A stretch of 64,000 nucleotides of DNA, from assembly GCF_005222695.1 (NCBI RefSeq), contig NZ_STGG01000047.1:62001-126000 (forward strand), in the 5' to 3' direction. The stretch is from Massilia sp. HP4. Its GTDB lineage: Bacteria > Pseudomonadota > Gammaproteobacteria > Burkholderiales > Burkholderiaceae_D. The translations under genes and the position numbers were made by a program. The first letter of the stretch is position 1; every line of letters starts with the position of its first letter. The notes under the pieces were generated by a model. The model made no database searches. It saw only the letters and a program-made list of their open reading frames with translations, and was not told the origin of the DNA. Shown in pieces: positions 1-11,425 of this stretch.

Positions 1-555
1 CTCGAATTGCTGGCCGCCCGCCCCGAATTCGGGATCGACCTGGGTGCCCTGCGCCATGCCGGCCTGGTCGCCGCCTTCGAACAGGTGGGCGAGGATGCCG
101 GCAAGGTCGAACTGGCGATGACCGAGTTCTTTGCCGCCCGCAATGCGGTCACCCCTTACCAGGATGTCGTGCCGGGCCTCGAACGCCTGAAGAAACAGGT
201 GCTGGTCGGCTCGGTCACCAATGGCGTGGCCGACTTGCAGACGATCGGCCTGGCCCACCACTTCCAGGCCTCGGTGGCGGCGCGCGCGTTCGGCCGTGCC
301 AAGCCCGATCCCGGCATTTTTCTGGCCGGCTGCGCCGCCCTGGACGTGGCGCCGTCCGACACCCTGTATGTCGGCGACGATCTGCTGCTCGACGTGCAGG
401 GCGCCCAGCGCGCGGGCCTGCGTGCGGCCTGGATGAACCGGACCGGCAAGGTGAATGACCTGGCCGGCGAAGTCTCGCCCGATGTCGAGGTATCGAGCCT
501 GGACGAGCTGCTCGACTGGCTGGAAACGCACCATCTGCACGAACATCAGGTCTGA
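1..555 (+). CDS. HAD-superfamily hydrolase, 5' end cut by window edge
   Basis: The reading frame is open from the first base, so the N-terminus with the nucleophile DxD motif lies outside the window. Visible are HAD motif II (SVTNG), the motif III lysine (KPDP) and motif IV (YVGDDLLLDVQGA), with an alpha-helical cap before them. This fits a subfamily IA phosphatase of the phosphoglycolate phosphatase / YjjG nucleotidase type; the substrate cannot be told from sequence. It ends 83 bases before hrcA on the same strand. The first TTG at base 7 is an internal codon, not a start. Confidence 0.85.
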   Translation, partial: LELLAARPEFGIDLGALRHAGLVAAFEQVGEDAGKVELAMTEFFAARNAVTPYQDVVPGLERLKKQVLVGSVTNGVADLQTIGLAHHFQASVAARAFGRAKPDPGIFLAGCAALDVAPSDTLYVGDDLLLDVQGAQRAGLRAAWMNRTGKVNDLAGEVSPDVEVSSLDELLDWLETHHLHEHQV

Positions 556-604
556 ACATGCGTCACAGCAAGCCTTGTGCTGCCGTGCCATGCCCCAACC
601 TGCC

Positions 605-610
605 TATAAT
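605..610 (+). promoter_or_regulatory. -10 element of hrcA promoter
   Basis: A perfect TATAAT lies 28 bases before the hrcA start codon. No good -35 box is seen 16-18 bases upstream. No CIRCE inverted repeat (the HrcA operator) is visible between the HAD gene and hrcA, so autoregulation by HrcA is not supported here. Confidence 0.45.
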
Positions 611-638
611 ATAAGCATATCGAACGTTTCCTGGAATC

Positions 639-1655
639 ATGCAACTCGACCACCGTGCCCAAACCCTGCTCAAAGCGCTCGTCGAACGTTATATCGCCGA
701 CGGCCAGCCGGTAGGCTCGCGCGCACTGTCCAAGCTGTCGGGCCTGGAGTTGTCGCCGGCCACTATCCGTAACGTCATGGCCGACCTCGAGGACATGGGT
801 TTCGTCGCCAGCCCGCATACCTCGTCCGGCCGCATCCCCACCCCGCGCGGCTACCGCGTGTTCGTCGACACCCTGCTGACGGTGGGGCCGATCGACGACA
901 AGGCGGTCGATGCCGAGCGCATGCGCCTTCCCATGCACCAGCCGCAGAAGCTGATCGCCAACGCGGCGCAGATGCTGTCCTCGCTGTCGCAATTCGCCGG
1001 CGTGGTGCAGAGCCCGCGCCGCGAATCGGTCTTCCAGCAGATCGAATTCCTGCGCCTGGGCGAAAAGCGCATCCTGCTGGTGATCGTCGATCCGCGCGGC
1101 GACGTCCAGAACCGCCTGCTGTTGCTCGACAAGGACTACACCCCCGCGCAACTGACCCAGTCGGCCAATTACCTGAACCAGAATTTCGCCGGCCTGTCGT
1201 TCGACGCGGTGCGCAAGCGCCTGAGCGGCGAGCTGCAGCAGCTGCGTGACGATATGGGGCGCCTGATGCAGGCGGCGGTCGAGGCCGGTAGCGAGGCGAT
1301 GGCCGAGGGCGACGATATGGTCATCGCGGGCGAGCGTAACCTGCTGTCGGTGGCCGACCTGTCATCGAACATGAGCTCGCTGCGCCAGATGTTCGAGATG
1401 TTCGAGCAAAAGACCGGCCTGATGCAGTTGCTGGACGTGTCGAGCAAGGCGGGCGGGGTGCAGATCTTCATCGGCGGCGAGTCGAAGCTGGTGCCGATGG
1501 ACGAGATGAGCGTGGTGACGGCGCCGTATGCGGTCGACGGCCGCATCGTCGGCACCCTGGGCGTGATCGGGCCGACCCGGATGGCGTATGAAAGGGTGAT
1601 CCCGATCGTCGATATCACGGCCAAGCTGCTGTCGAATGCATTGAGCCACTCCTGA
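639..1655 (+). CDS. hrcA: heat-inducible transcription repressor HrcA
   Basis: HrcA binds the CIRCE operator and represses chaperone genes, with GroEL as its folding partner. At 338 aa the length is normal. The N-terminal winged helix (about residues 1-75) carries the family signature around residues 40-70 ([13 protein letters not shown], then [12 protein letters not shown]), followed by the GAF-like domain and dimerisation insert, ending with the conserved [12 protein letters not shown] region. It stands alone here: the chaperone genes grpE, dnaK and dnaJ are 46 kb away. A strong hairpin terminator follows. Confidence 0.97.
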   Translation: MQLDHRAQTLLKALVERYIADGQPVGSRALSKLSGLELSPATIRNVMADLEDMGFVASPHTSSGRIPTPRGYRVFVDTLLTVGPIDDKAVDAERMRLPMHQPQKLIANAAQMLSSLSQFAGVVQSPRRESVFQQIEFLRLGEKRILLVIVDPRGDVQNRLLLLDKDYTPAQLTQSANYLNQNFAGLSFDAVRKRLSGELQQLRDDMGRLMQAAVEAGSEAMAEGDDMVIAGERNLLSVADLSSNMSSLRQMFEMFEQKTGLMQLLDVSSKAGGVQIFIGGESKLVPMDEMSVVTAPYAVDGRIVGTLGVIGPTRMAYERVIPIVDITAKLLSNALSHS

Positions 1656-1674
1656 CGCCGGGCGGCATCAGGCG

Positions 1675-1713
1675 AAAAAAAAGGCACGTAGGGATATCCC
1701 ACGCGCCTTTTTT
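1675..1713. terminator. bidirectional terminator between hrcA and fur
   Basis: An A-run plus GGC pairs with GCC plus a T-run, with a partly paired GC-rich interior. The A-run on one side and T-run on the other let it end both hrcA (plus) and fur (minus). Confidence 0.85.
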
Positions 1714-1742
1714 AGTATGCCCGCGGAAGCGGGCGGCAGGCT

Positions 1743-2174
1743 TTATTCAGGCTTGCCGATGCCCCGGCATTGCGGGCAGCTGCCATAGATCGCGAGCGCA
1801 TGCTCGACGATCGTGAAGCCGTGTTTTTCGGCGATCATCTGCTGGCGCTTTTCGATCTCGTCGTCGTAGAACTCCTCGACGCGGCCGCAGGTGACGCACA
1901 CCAGGTGGTCGTGGTGCGAACCGGCATTGAGCTCATAAATGGCCTTGCCGGTCTCGAAATGGTTGCGGTTGAGCAGGCCAGCCTGTTCGAACTGGGTCAA
2001 TACACGGTAGACGGTCGCGAGGCCCACGTCCATATTGTCGGCCAACAGGATCTTGTAGACATCCTCGGCCGTCAAATGCCGTACGGAGCTGTTCTGGAAG
2101 ATTTCCAGGATTTTCAGTCGTGGCAAGGTGGCCTTGAGGCCGCTCGCCTTCAGGTCGGTCGGGTTGTTACTCAT
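1743..2174 (-). CDS. fur: ferric uptake regulator Fur
   Basis: Fe(II)-responsive repressor of iron uptake genes. The 143 aa protein has the N-terminal winged helix (about residues 1-85, with the DVGLATVYRVLTQFE recognition region) and the C-terminal metal-binding dimerisation domain with the HHDHLVC motif, the CxxC pair (CVTCG) and a second CxxC (CPQC) near the end. It is divergent from bamE, a common arrangement in proteobacteria. No clear Fur box is visible in the 80-base gap between them. Confidence 0.97.
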   Translation of the reverse strand: MSNNPTDLKASGLKATLPRLKILEIFQNSSVRHLTAEDVYKILLADNMDVGLATVYRVLTQFEQAGLLNRNHFETGKAIYELNAGSHHDHLVCVTCGRVEEFYDDEIEKRQQMIAEKHGFTIVEHALAIYGSCPQCRGIGKPE

Positions 2175-2254
2175 GTTTTGTTACTCGCATATTGGCAGAG
2201 TGCTTTATGATATAGCGTTTTGAAAGCTCCCGCTCGAACGTTTTGAGGTTAACT

Positions 2255-2884
2255 ATGCGCGTCAAACAAGCCGTACTCCATCGATTCTCCGCCAAAGCGG
2301 CGCTGGCGGCGGGTCTCGCCTGCACGCTTGCGCTGTCCGGCTGCGCTTCCTGGCGCAACCAGACACGCCCGGCGCCGCCGGTGGCAACGGATGCGGCTGC
2401 CAGTGCGGCCGACGCGGAAAAATCGGCCGCCATCGCCAATGCCGGCGCGCAAACCGTCCAGGCGACGCGCTTGCAGCGCTTCCTGTGGATCTTCTCGCCC
2501 TACCGCCCGGACATCCAGCAGGGTAACTTCGTTTCGCAAGAGATGCTGAACCAGCTCAAGGCCGGCCAGACCCGCGACCAGGTGCGTTTCCTGCTCGGTT
2601 CGCCGCTGCTGATGGACGCCTTCCACGCCGACCGCTGGGATTACCCGTTCTACCTGGCGCGCGGCAATGGCGAGCTGACCACCAGCCGCGTGACCGTGTT
2701 CTTCAAGGACGACGTGGTCGAGCGCTTCGAGGGCGGCAACCTGCCGAGCGAGCGCGACTACATCGATCGTATCGCCGGTCCGGTCAAGAAGAAGAAAGGC
2801 GAAGAGCTGCCGCCGAAGCCGGCCGATGCGCCCGCCATCCAGATCAATGCCGGCAACACCGAACGCCGCCCAGGAACGCCTTGA
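2255..2884 (+). CDS. bamE: outer membrane assembly lipoprotein BamE (OmlA/SmpA)
   Basis: Lipoprotein subunit of the BAM complex that inserts beta-barrel proteins into the outer membrane. The start at 2255 is chosen because GAGG sits 6 bases upstream and the protein then opens with a clean lipoprotein signal ending in LALSGC. The SmpA/OmlA domain spans about residues 85-165, with the typical stretch [17 protein letters not shown] and a RWDYPFYL motif. A longer Lys- and Pro-rich tail (about 45 residues) follows the domain; this tail is common in Burkholderiales. The stop overlaps the dapB start by one base, so the two are translationally coupled. Confidence 0.93.
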   Translation: MRVKQAVLHRFSAKAALAAGLACTLALSGCASWRNQTRPAPPVATDAAASAADAEKSAAIANAGAQTVQATRLQRFLWIFSPYRPDIQQGNFVSQEMLNQLKAGQTRDQVRFLLGSPLLMDAFHADRWDYPFYLARGNGELTTSRVTVFFKDDVVERFEGGNLPSERDYIDRIAGPVKKKKGEELPPKPADAPAIQINAGNTERRPGTP

Positions 2885-3693
2885 TGACCATGTTGAATAT
2901 CGCCGTCGCCGGCGCCAGCGGCCGCATGGGCCGCATGCTGATCGAAGCCATCCAGTATGCCCCCGACGCGCGCCTGGCCGGCGCGCTCGATGTGCCGGGC
3001 TCGCCCTTCATCGGCCAGGACGCGGGCGCCTTCGCCGGCATCCTGACCGGCGTGGTCATCGAGGACAGCATCAGGCATGGCCTGCACAATGCCGACGTCC
3101 TGATCGACTTCACCCGCCCCGAGGGCACCCTGCAGCACCTGGAATACTGCGCCGCCAACGGCAAGCAGATGGTGATCGGCACCACCGGCTTCGACGACGC
3201 CGGCAAGGCCGCCATCGCGCTGGCCGCCGAAAAGGTCGGCGTGGTGTTCGCCCCGAATATGAGTGTGGGCGTGAACGTCACCCTCAAGCTGCTCGAAGTG
3301 GCCGCCAGGAGTTTCTCTGAAGGCTATGACATCGAGATCGTCGAGGCGCACCACCGCCACAAGGTCGACGCGCCGTCCGGCACCGCGCTCAAGATGGGCG
3401 AGGTCATTGCCGACGCCCTGGGCCGCGACCTGAAGGATTGCGCCGTCTACGGCCGCGAAGGCGTGACCGGCGAACGCGACCCGTCGACCATCGGCTTTGC
3501 CACCGTGCGCGGCGGCGACGTGGTGGGCGACCATACCGTGATGTTCCTCGGCACCGGCGAACGGATCGAGATCACCCACAAGTCGAGCAGCCGCGTGACC
3601 TATGCCCACGGCTCGCTGCGCGCCGCGCGCTTCCTGGCGGACAAGGCCAGCGGCCTGTTCGACATGCAGGACGTGCTGGGCCTGAAGGGTTAG
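2884..3693 (+). CDS. dapB: 4-hydroxy-tetrahydrodipicolinate reductase
   Basis: NAD(P)H-dependent step of the lysine/diaminopimelate pathway. The N-terminal nucleotide-binding motif is [11 protein letters not shown]; the catalytic signature is [15 protein letters not shown], with the catalytic His pair and Lys. Start ATG 2884 overlaps the bamE stop (TGATG); an alternative ATG at 2890 would give a protein two residues shorter. 269 aa, normal for the family. The barstar-like gene follows 3 bases after the stop. Confidence 0.97.
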   Translation: MTMLNIAVAGASGRMGRMLIEAIQYAPDARLAGALDVPGSPFIGQDAGAFAGILTGVVIEDSIRHGLHNADVLIDFTRPEGTLQHLEYCAANGKQMVIGTTGFDDAGKAAIALAAEKVGVVFAPNMSVGVNVTLKLLEVAARSFSEGYDIEIVEAHHRHKVDAPSGTALKMGEVIADALGRDLKDCAVYGREGVTGERDPSTIGFATVRGGDVVGDHTVMFLGTGERIEITHKSSSRVTYAHGSLRAARFLADKASGLFDMQDVLGLKG

Positions 3694-3696
3694 ATA

Positions 3697-4023
3697 ATGG
3701 CAGTGGCACAACTGAACGGCGCCGTCATCACCGACGAAGCATCGTTCCACAGGCAGAGCCGCGAGGCCTTCGGTTTCCCGACCGACTATGCGGACAGCAT
3801 CGACGCCTGGGTCGACTGCATGAGCTATCTGCGCGACGAGGAGAACATGACCAAATTCCGCCTGAAGGCGAATGAGGTGCTGGAGATCGTCATTCTTGAG
3901 GCCGACAAGATGAAAGCGGCCGTGCCCGAGCTGCTCGAAGAGCTGACCTTCTGCATCGGCGGCATCAACGAGCGCTACGAGGATTACGGCGAGAAGCCGG
4001 CGCTGGAACTGGTCCTGCGCTAA
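3697..4023 (+). CDS. barstar-family protein (barnase-inhibitor fold)
   Basis: A 108 aa acidic protein. Residues about 16-50 hold the barstar signature (FGFPTDYADSIDAWVDCMSYL), where the Asp/Trp-rich helix of barstar blocks the RNase active site. It follows dapB by 3 bases and is followed by a terminator, so it is co-transcribed with bamE-dapB. No barnase-like RNase gene is found next to it or in the window. Whether it inhibits an RNase or has taken on another task is unknown. Confidence 0.8.
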   Translation: MAVAQLNGAVITDEASFHRQSREAFGFPTDYADSIDAWVDCMSYLRDEENMTKFRLKANEVLEIVILEADKMKAAVPELLEELTFCIGGINERYEDYGEKPALELVLR

Positions 4024-6795
<2,772 letters not shown>

Positions 6796-6797
6796 GC

Positions 6798-7319
6798 ATG
6801 AGCATGAACGCGTCGAACAAGACCCTGGTGCGCTTGATGGCCGCCATGCTGGTGGCGGCAGTCCTGGCCGGCTGCGGCTTCAAGCTGCGCGGCAGCGACG
6901 GCCAGTACAATCTGCCGTTCCAGAGCATCTGGCTGTCGTTCAACGAAGCCTCGCCGCTGGGCACGGAGCTCAAGCGGAACCTGCGCGCGGGCGACACCGT
7001 GCGCATCGAGAACGATGCTTCCAAGGCCGAGGCGCTGTTCGACGTGCTCAGCGAAACGCGCGGCAAGTCCATCCTGTCGCTCAACAGCCTGGGCCGGGTA
7101 CGTGAGTACTCGCTCAGCTATACCCTGGTATTCCAGGTGCGCGACGCCAACAACCGCCAGTTGCTGGCGCCGACCGAGATCACCCTGCGCCGCAATATCG
7201 CCTTCGACGAAGGGCAGGTGCTGGCCAAGGAATCCGAAGAAGCGCTGCTGTACCGCGACATGCAGTCCGACCTGGTGCAGCAGATCCTGCGGCGCCTGGC
7301 GGCGATCAAGCCGGCGTGA
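6798..7319 (+). CDS. lptE: LPS-assembly lipoprotein LptE
   Basis: Outer-membrane lipoprotein that plugs the LptD barrel and helps deliver lipopolysaccharide to the surface. 173 aa with a signal peptide ending in the lipobox VLAGC and the family opening CGFKLRG directly after the lipidated Cys. The start at 6798 lies 2 bases after the leuS stop; the long upstream frame inside leuS is a shadow. Directly followed by holA, as in E. coli. Confidence 0.95.
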   Translation: MSMNASNKTLVRLMAAMLVAAVLAGCGFKLRGSDGQYNLPFQSIWLSFNEASPLGTELKRNLRAGDTVRIENDASKAEALFDVLSETRGKSILSLNSLGRVREYSLSYTLVFQVRDANNRQLLAPTEITLRRNIAFDEGQVLAKESEEALLYRDMQSDLVQQILRRLAAIKPA

Positions 7320-7333
7320 GGGACTAGTCAGCG

Positions 7334-8347
7334 ATGCAGTTGCGGCTCGAGGCGCTCGACGGCCATCTCTCCAAGGGCTTGGCGTCCTTGTATGTGATTA
7401 CCAGCGACGAGCACCTGCTCGCGCTGGAAGCGGCCGACCGGATCCGCAAGACGGCGCGCGCCCAGGGTTACACCGAGCGCGACGTGCTCACGGTCGAGCG
7501 CAGCTTCAAATGGGGCGAGCTGCTGGCCGCCAACCAGGCGCTGTCTCTGTTCGGCGACAAGAAGCTGATCGAGCTGCGCATCCCGACCGGCAAACCGGGC
7601 AAGGACGGCAGCGCGGCGCTGCAGGCTTACGCGAAAGACCTCGGCCCCGACAACCTCACCCTGGTCACATTGCCCAAGCTCGACTGGCAGACCGCCAAGT
7701 CGTCGTGGGTGACGGCGCTGCAGCAGGCCGCCGTCTACATCGAGATCCCGAACGTCGAGCGCGCGCACCTGCCGGGCTGGATCGGCCAGCGCCTGTCGAG
7801 CCAGGGCCAGGGCGCCGAGCGCCAGAGCCTGGACTTCATCGCCGACCGGGTCGAGGGCAACCTGCTGGCGGCGCACCAGGAAATCCAGAAGCTGGGGCTG
7901 CTGTACGAGCCTGGCAAGCTCAGTTTCGAGCAGGTGCACGATGCGGTGCTGAACGTGGCGCGCTACGATGTGTTCAAGCTGTCCGAGGCCATGCTGGGCG
8001 GCGATCCGGCGCGCCTGGCGCGCATGCTCGAGGGCTTGAAAGGCGAGGGCGAGGCGCTGCCGCTGGTGCTGTGGGCGGTGTCCGAAGAGATCCGCACGCT
8101 GCTAAAATTAAAGACCGGCATGTCGCAGGGACGCCCGCTGGGCGCGCTGCTGAAGGAATACCGGATCTGGGGACCGCGCGAGCGGATGATGGAACCGGCG
8201 CTGCGCCGCGTGTCGCTGGGCACGCTAGAGGCAGCGCTGCAAGAAGCAGCGCAGGTCGACCGCATGGTCAAGGGCTTGCGCTCGAAGCAGTTCGCGGGCG
8301 ATGCGTGGGATGCGATGTTGCAGCTGGCGTTGAAGGTGGCGCGCTAA
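7334..8347 (+). CDS. holA: DNA polymerase III delta subunit
   Basis: Clamp-loader subunit that opens the beta sliding clamp. 337 aa, normal length. The N-terminal region has the family pattern YVITSDEHLLALEAADRIR; the middle carries the AAA+-like fold without a P-loop, as expected for delta; the C-terminal collar domain includes the VDRMVKGLR stretch. Starts 14 bases after lptE. Confidence 0.96.
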   Translation: MQLRLEALDGHLSKGLASLYVITSDEHLLALEAADRIRKTARAQGYTERDVLTVERSFKWGELLAANQALSLFGDKKLIELRIPTGKPGKDGSAALQAYAKDLGPDNLTLVTLPKLDWQTAKSSWVTALQQAAVYIEIPNVERAHLPGWIGQRLSSQGQGAERQSLDFIADRVEGNLLAAHQEIQKLGLLYEPGKLSFEQVHDAVLNVARYDVFKLSEAMLGGDPARLARMLEGLKGEGEALPLVLWAVSEEIRTLLKLKTGMSQGRPLGALLKEYRIWGPRERMMEPALRRVSLGTLEAALQEAAQVDRMVKGLRSKQFAGDAWDAMLQLALKVAR

Positions 8348-8412
8348 GGCAGCCTTCAATACGGATGTGCATCGCGGCCGAGGCGCCTGATCGATAACGC
8401 AACGGGAATACG

Positions 8413-9678
8413 ATGGACATCACCGCACACATGCACACGCTGGGCCGCCAGGCCCGCGCCGCCTCGCGCGCCATGGCGCGCGCCGACACGGCCACCCGCA
8501 ACCGCGCCTTGGAACTGATCGCGGCCGCCATCGAGCGCGATGCCGACGACCTGCGCGCCGCCAACCGGCAAGACCTGGACGCCGCGCAGGCCGCCGGCCT
8601 GGCCCCGGCCCTGATGGACCGCCTGGCCCTGTCGGACGCCGCGATCGCCACCATGGTCGCCGGCCTGCGCCAGATCGCGACCTTGCCCGATCCGGTCGGC
8701 GAGATCTCGAACATGAAGGTGCGCCCGAGCGGCATCCAGGTGGGCCAGATGCGCGTGCCGCTGGGCGTGATCGGCATCATCTATGAAGCGCGGCCGAACG
8801 TGACGGTCGACGCGGCGGGCCTGTGCATCAAGAGCGGCAATGCCGCCATCCTGCGCGGCGGTTCGGAAGCGATCCACTGCAACCGCGCGCTGGCCAGGCT
8901 GGTGGCCGAAGGCCTGGCGGGCGCCGGCCTGCCGCAAGACGCGGTGCAAGTGGTCGATACCACCGACCGCGCCGCCGTGGGCGCCCTGATCACGATGCCG
9001 GACCACGTGGACGTGATCGTCCCGCGCGGCGGCAAGGGCCTGATCGCGCGCCTGATGAAGGAAAGCACGGTGCCGATGATCAAGCACCTGGACGGCATCT
9101 GCCACGTGTATATCGACGACAAGGCCGACACCGACAAGGCGCTGGCGGTGGCGTTCAATGCCAAGTGCCACCGCTACGGCACCTGCAACACGATGGAAAC
9201 CCTGCTGGTGGCGCGCGCCATCGCCCCAAGCGTGCTGCCGCGCCTGGCCGGGCTGTATGCGACGAAAGAGGTCGAGCTGCGCGCCGACCCCGAGTCGCAT
9301 GCGATCCTGGCCGGCTACCCGCACCTGGTCAAGGCAACGCAAGAAGACTGGTCGACCGAGTACCTGGCCCCGATCCTGGCGGTCAGGGTGGTGGCCGATA
9401 TGGATGAAGCGATCGACCACATCACGGCGTATTCGTCGAAGCATACCGAGTCCATCATCACCGAGGACTATACGAGCGCCATGCGCTTCCTGCGCGAAGT
9501 AGACTCGGCCTCGGTGATGGTGAACGCCTCGACCCGCTTCGCCGACGGTTTCGAGTACGGCCTGGGCGCCGAGATCGGGATCTCGAACGACAAGCTGCAT
9601 GCGCGCGGCCCGGTCGGGCTGGAAGGACTCACTTCGCTCAAGTACGTCGTGTTCGGGCACGGCGAAGTTCGCAATTAA
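8413..9678 (+). CDS. proA: gamma-glutamyl phosphate reductase
   Basis: NADPH-dependent reduction of gamma-glutamyl phosphate to the semialdehyde, second step of proline synthesis. 421 aa aldehyde-dehydrogenase fold with the signature [17 protein letters not shown] near residue 116 and the catalytic Cys in [15 protein letters not shown]. Follows holA by 65 bases on the same strand; proB is not in the window. Confidence 0.98.
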   Translation: MDITAHMHTLGRQARAASRAMARADTATRNRALELIAAAIERDADDLRAANRQDLDAAQAAGLAPALMDRLALSDAAIATMVAGLRQIATLPDPVGEISNMKVRPSGIQVGQMRVPLGVIGIIYEARPNVTVDAAGLCIKSGNAAILRGGSEAIHCNRALARLVAEGLAGAGLPQDAVQVVDTTDRAAVGALITMPDHVDVIVPRGGKGLIARLMKESTVPMIKHLDGICHVYIDDKADTDKALAVAFNAKCHRYGTCNTMETLLVARAIAPSVLPRLAGLYATKEVELRADPESHAILAGYPHLVKATQEDWSTEYLAPILAVRVVADMDEAIDHITAYSSKHTESIITEDYTSAMRFLREVDSASVMVNASTRFADGFEYGLGAEIGISNDKLHARGPVGLEGLTSLKYVVFGHGEVRN

Positions 9679-9692
9679 AACAAAGGAACCGC

Positions 9693-10106
9693 ATGTACCT
9701 CTGGATCAAAGCCCTGCACATCGTCTTCATCGCCTCGTGGTTCGCCGGCCTGTTCTACCTGCCGCGCATCTTCGTGAACCTGGCCCAGGAAACCAATCCG
9801 GCGGCGCTCGAGCGCCTGCAGGGCATGGCGCGCCGCCTGTACCGCTTCACCACGATCCTGATGGTGCCGGCCCTGCTGCTCGGCCTGTGGCTGGCGATGA
9901 TGATCGGCATGAAGCATGGCTGGCTGCATGCGAAGCTGCTGCTGGTGGTGCTGGCGATCGGCTACCACCACGCTTGCGGGTCGATCCTCAAGAAATTCGA
10001 GCGCGGTGTGAATACGCGTAGCCACAAATGGTTCCGCTGGTTCAATGAAGTGCCGGTCATCCTGCTCCTGGCGATCGTGATCCTGGCAACAGTAAAGCCG
10101 TTCTGA
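9693..10106 (+). CDS. hemJ: protoporphyrinogen oxidase HemJ
   Basis: Integral membrane protein converting protoporphyrinogen IX to protoporphyrin IX, the step before ferrochelatase (hemH is at 45.5 kb). 137 aa with four hydrophobic segments and the family motifs WIKALHIVFIASWFAGLFYLPR (His near residue 8) and the KFERG region. A good Shine-Dalgarno (AAAGGA) precedes ATG 9693. It follows proA by 14 bases. Confidence 0.92.
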   Translation: MYLWIKALHIVFIASWFAGLFYLPRIFVNLAQETNPAALERLQGMARRLYRFTTILMVPALLLGLWLAMMIGMKHGWLHAKLLLVVLAIGYHHACGSILKKFERGVNTRSHKWFRWFNEVPVILLLAIVILATVKPF

Positions 10107-10194
10107 ACGGCGACATCAACAATACGACGGTCATCCGGAACCCCGGGTGACGCGTTATCAACAACGTTTCATCAACGGACAAAGGGTACCCCTC

Positions 10195-11412
10195 ATGGCT
10201 TCTTATTTTTGCCCATGCCCGCGCGGCATGGAAGCGGCGCTGGCCGAAGAACTGGGCGAGATCGCCCAACTTTCCACCACCTTCAAGGTGCACAACCAGG
10301 TCCCGGGCGGCGTGCACTGCTCGGGTTCGATGCAGGACGCCTGGCTGGTCAACCTGCACTCGCGCATCGCGTCGCGGGTGCTGATGCGCATGGGCCAGCG
10401 CAGCTACTCGAACGAAAACGACATCTACGACCTGGTGCTCGAGCAGCCCTGGGAAGACTGGTTCGGCCCCGACCATACCATCCGCGTGGACGTCACCGCC
10501 GTCAAGTCGCCGCTCAAGAGCCTCGAATTCACTACGCTCAAGATCAAGGACGCGATCTGCGACCGCTTCCGCGACCAGTTCGACAAGCGCCCGTCGGTCA
10601 ATACGCGCGAACCTGACATGCGCATCGTCGGCTTCCTCGACCCGCGCAATTTCATCATCTACCTGGACACCTCGGGCGAGGCGCTGTTCAAGCGCGGCTG
10701 GCGCGAAGAGACGGGCGACGCGCCGCTGCGCGAGAACCTGGCCGCGGGCTTGCTGCGCGTAGCGGGCTGGAAGCCGGGCGTGCCGCTGTTCGACCCGATG
10801 TGCGGCTCGGGCACGATCCTGGTCGAGGCGGCCCAGATGGTGCAGGGCATCCCGCCCGGCGCCCGCCGCCGCTTCGCCTTCGAACAGTTTGCCGACCACG
10901 ACCGCCAGGCCTGGGCCGCAATGAAGGCCGCGATCAAGCCGAACCCGCTGCCGGGCGAACCGACCATCTTCGGCTCGGACATCTCGGGCGACATGGTCGC
11001 CATGACGCGCCATAACCTGAAGGTGGCCGGCATCCTGTTCGACGTGCCGCTCAAGCAGATCGAGGCCCAGCACGTGGTGGCGCCGCTAGATGCGCCAGGC
11101 ATCCTGCTGACCAACCCGCCATACGGCGAGCGGATCGGCGTGCGCGGCGACAGCACCGTGCCGCAGGACGAGATGGCCATGGGCTTCTACTCGGCCTTCA
11201 GTACCACGCTCAAGCAGCGCTTCGCCGGCTGGACCGCCTACCTGTTCACTGCCGATCTTGGTTTGCCCAAGATGCTGCGCCTGAAGGAATCGCGCAAGAC
11301 GCCGTTCTTCAACGGCGCGCTCGAATGCCGCCTGTTCCGCTTCGATATGGTGGCGGGCTTCAACCGCCGCGAGGGTGCAACCCCGAGCAAAACCGAAACA
11401 GGACAGAACTGA
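10195..11412 (+). CDS. THUMP-domain class I RNA methyltransferase (RlmL N-terminal-half type)
   Basis: Predicted N2-guanine RNA methyltransferase related to the RlmL half of E. coli RlmKL. The THUMP RNA-binding domain covers about residues 50-155, followed by a Rossmann methyltransferase domain with DPMCGSGTILVEAA (SAM motif) and TNPPYGERIG (the catalytic NPPY). At 405 aa it lacks the fused RlmK half. ATG 10195 with AAAGGG upstream is preferred over the in-frame GTG at 10147, because the protein then starts at the conserved MASYFCPCPRG. Confidence 0.9.
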   Translation: MASYFCPCPRGMEAALAEELGEIAQLSTTFKVHNQVPGGVHCSGSMQDAWLVNLHSRIASRVLMRMGQRSYSNENDIYDLVLEQPWEDWFGPDHTIRVDVTAVKSPLKSLEFTTLKIKDAICDRFRDQFDKRPSVNTREPDMRIVGFLDPRNFIIYLDTSGEALFKRGWREETGDAPLRENLAAGLLRVAGWKPGVPLFDPMCGSGTILVEAAQMVQGIPPGARRRFAFEQFADHDRQAWAAMKAAIKPNPLPGEPTIFGSDISGDMVAMTRHNLKVAGILFDVPLKQIEAQHVVAPLDAPGILLTNPPYGERIGVRGDSTVPQDEMAMGFYSAFSTTLKQRFAGWTAYLFTADLGLPKMLRLKESRKTPFFNGALECRLFRFDMVAGFNRREGATPSKTETGQN

Positions 11413-11425
11413 ACTGGATTAAACG

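Noticed and set aside
2197..2206. GAGTGCTTT, resembling a CIRCE half site, between fur and bamE
   Set aside because: The partner half TTAGCACTC is absent at the required distance.
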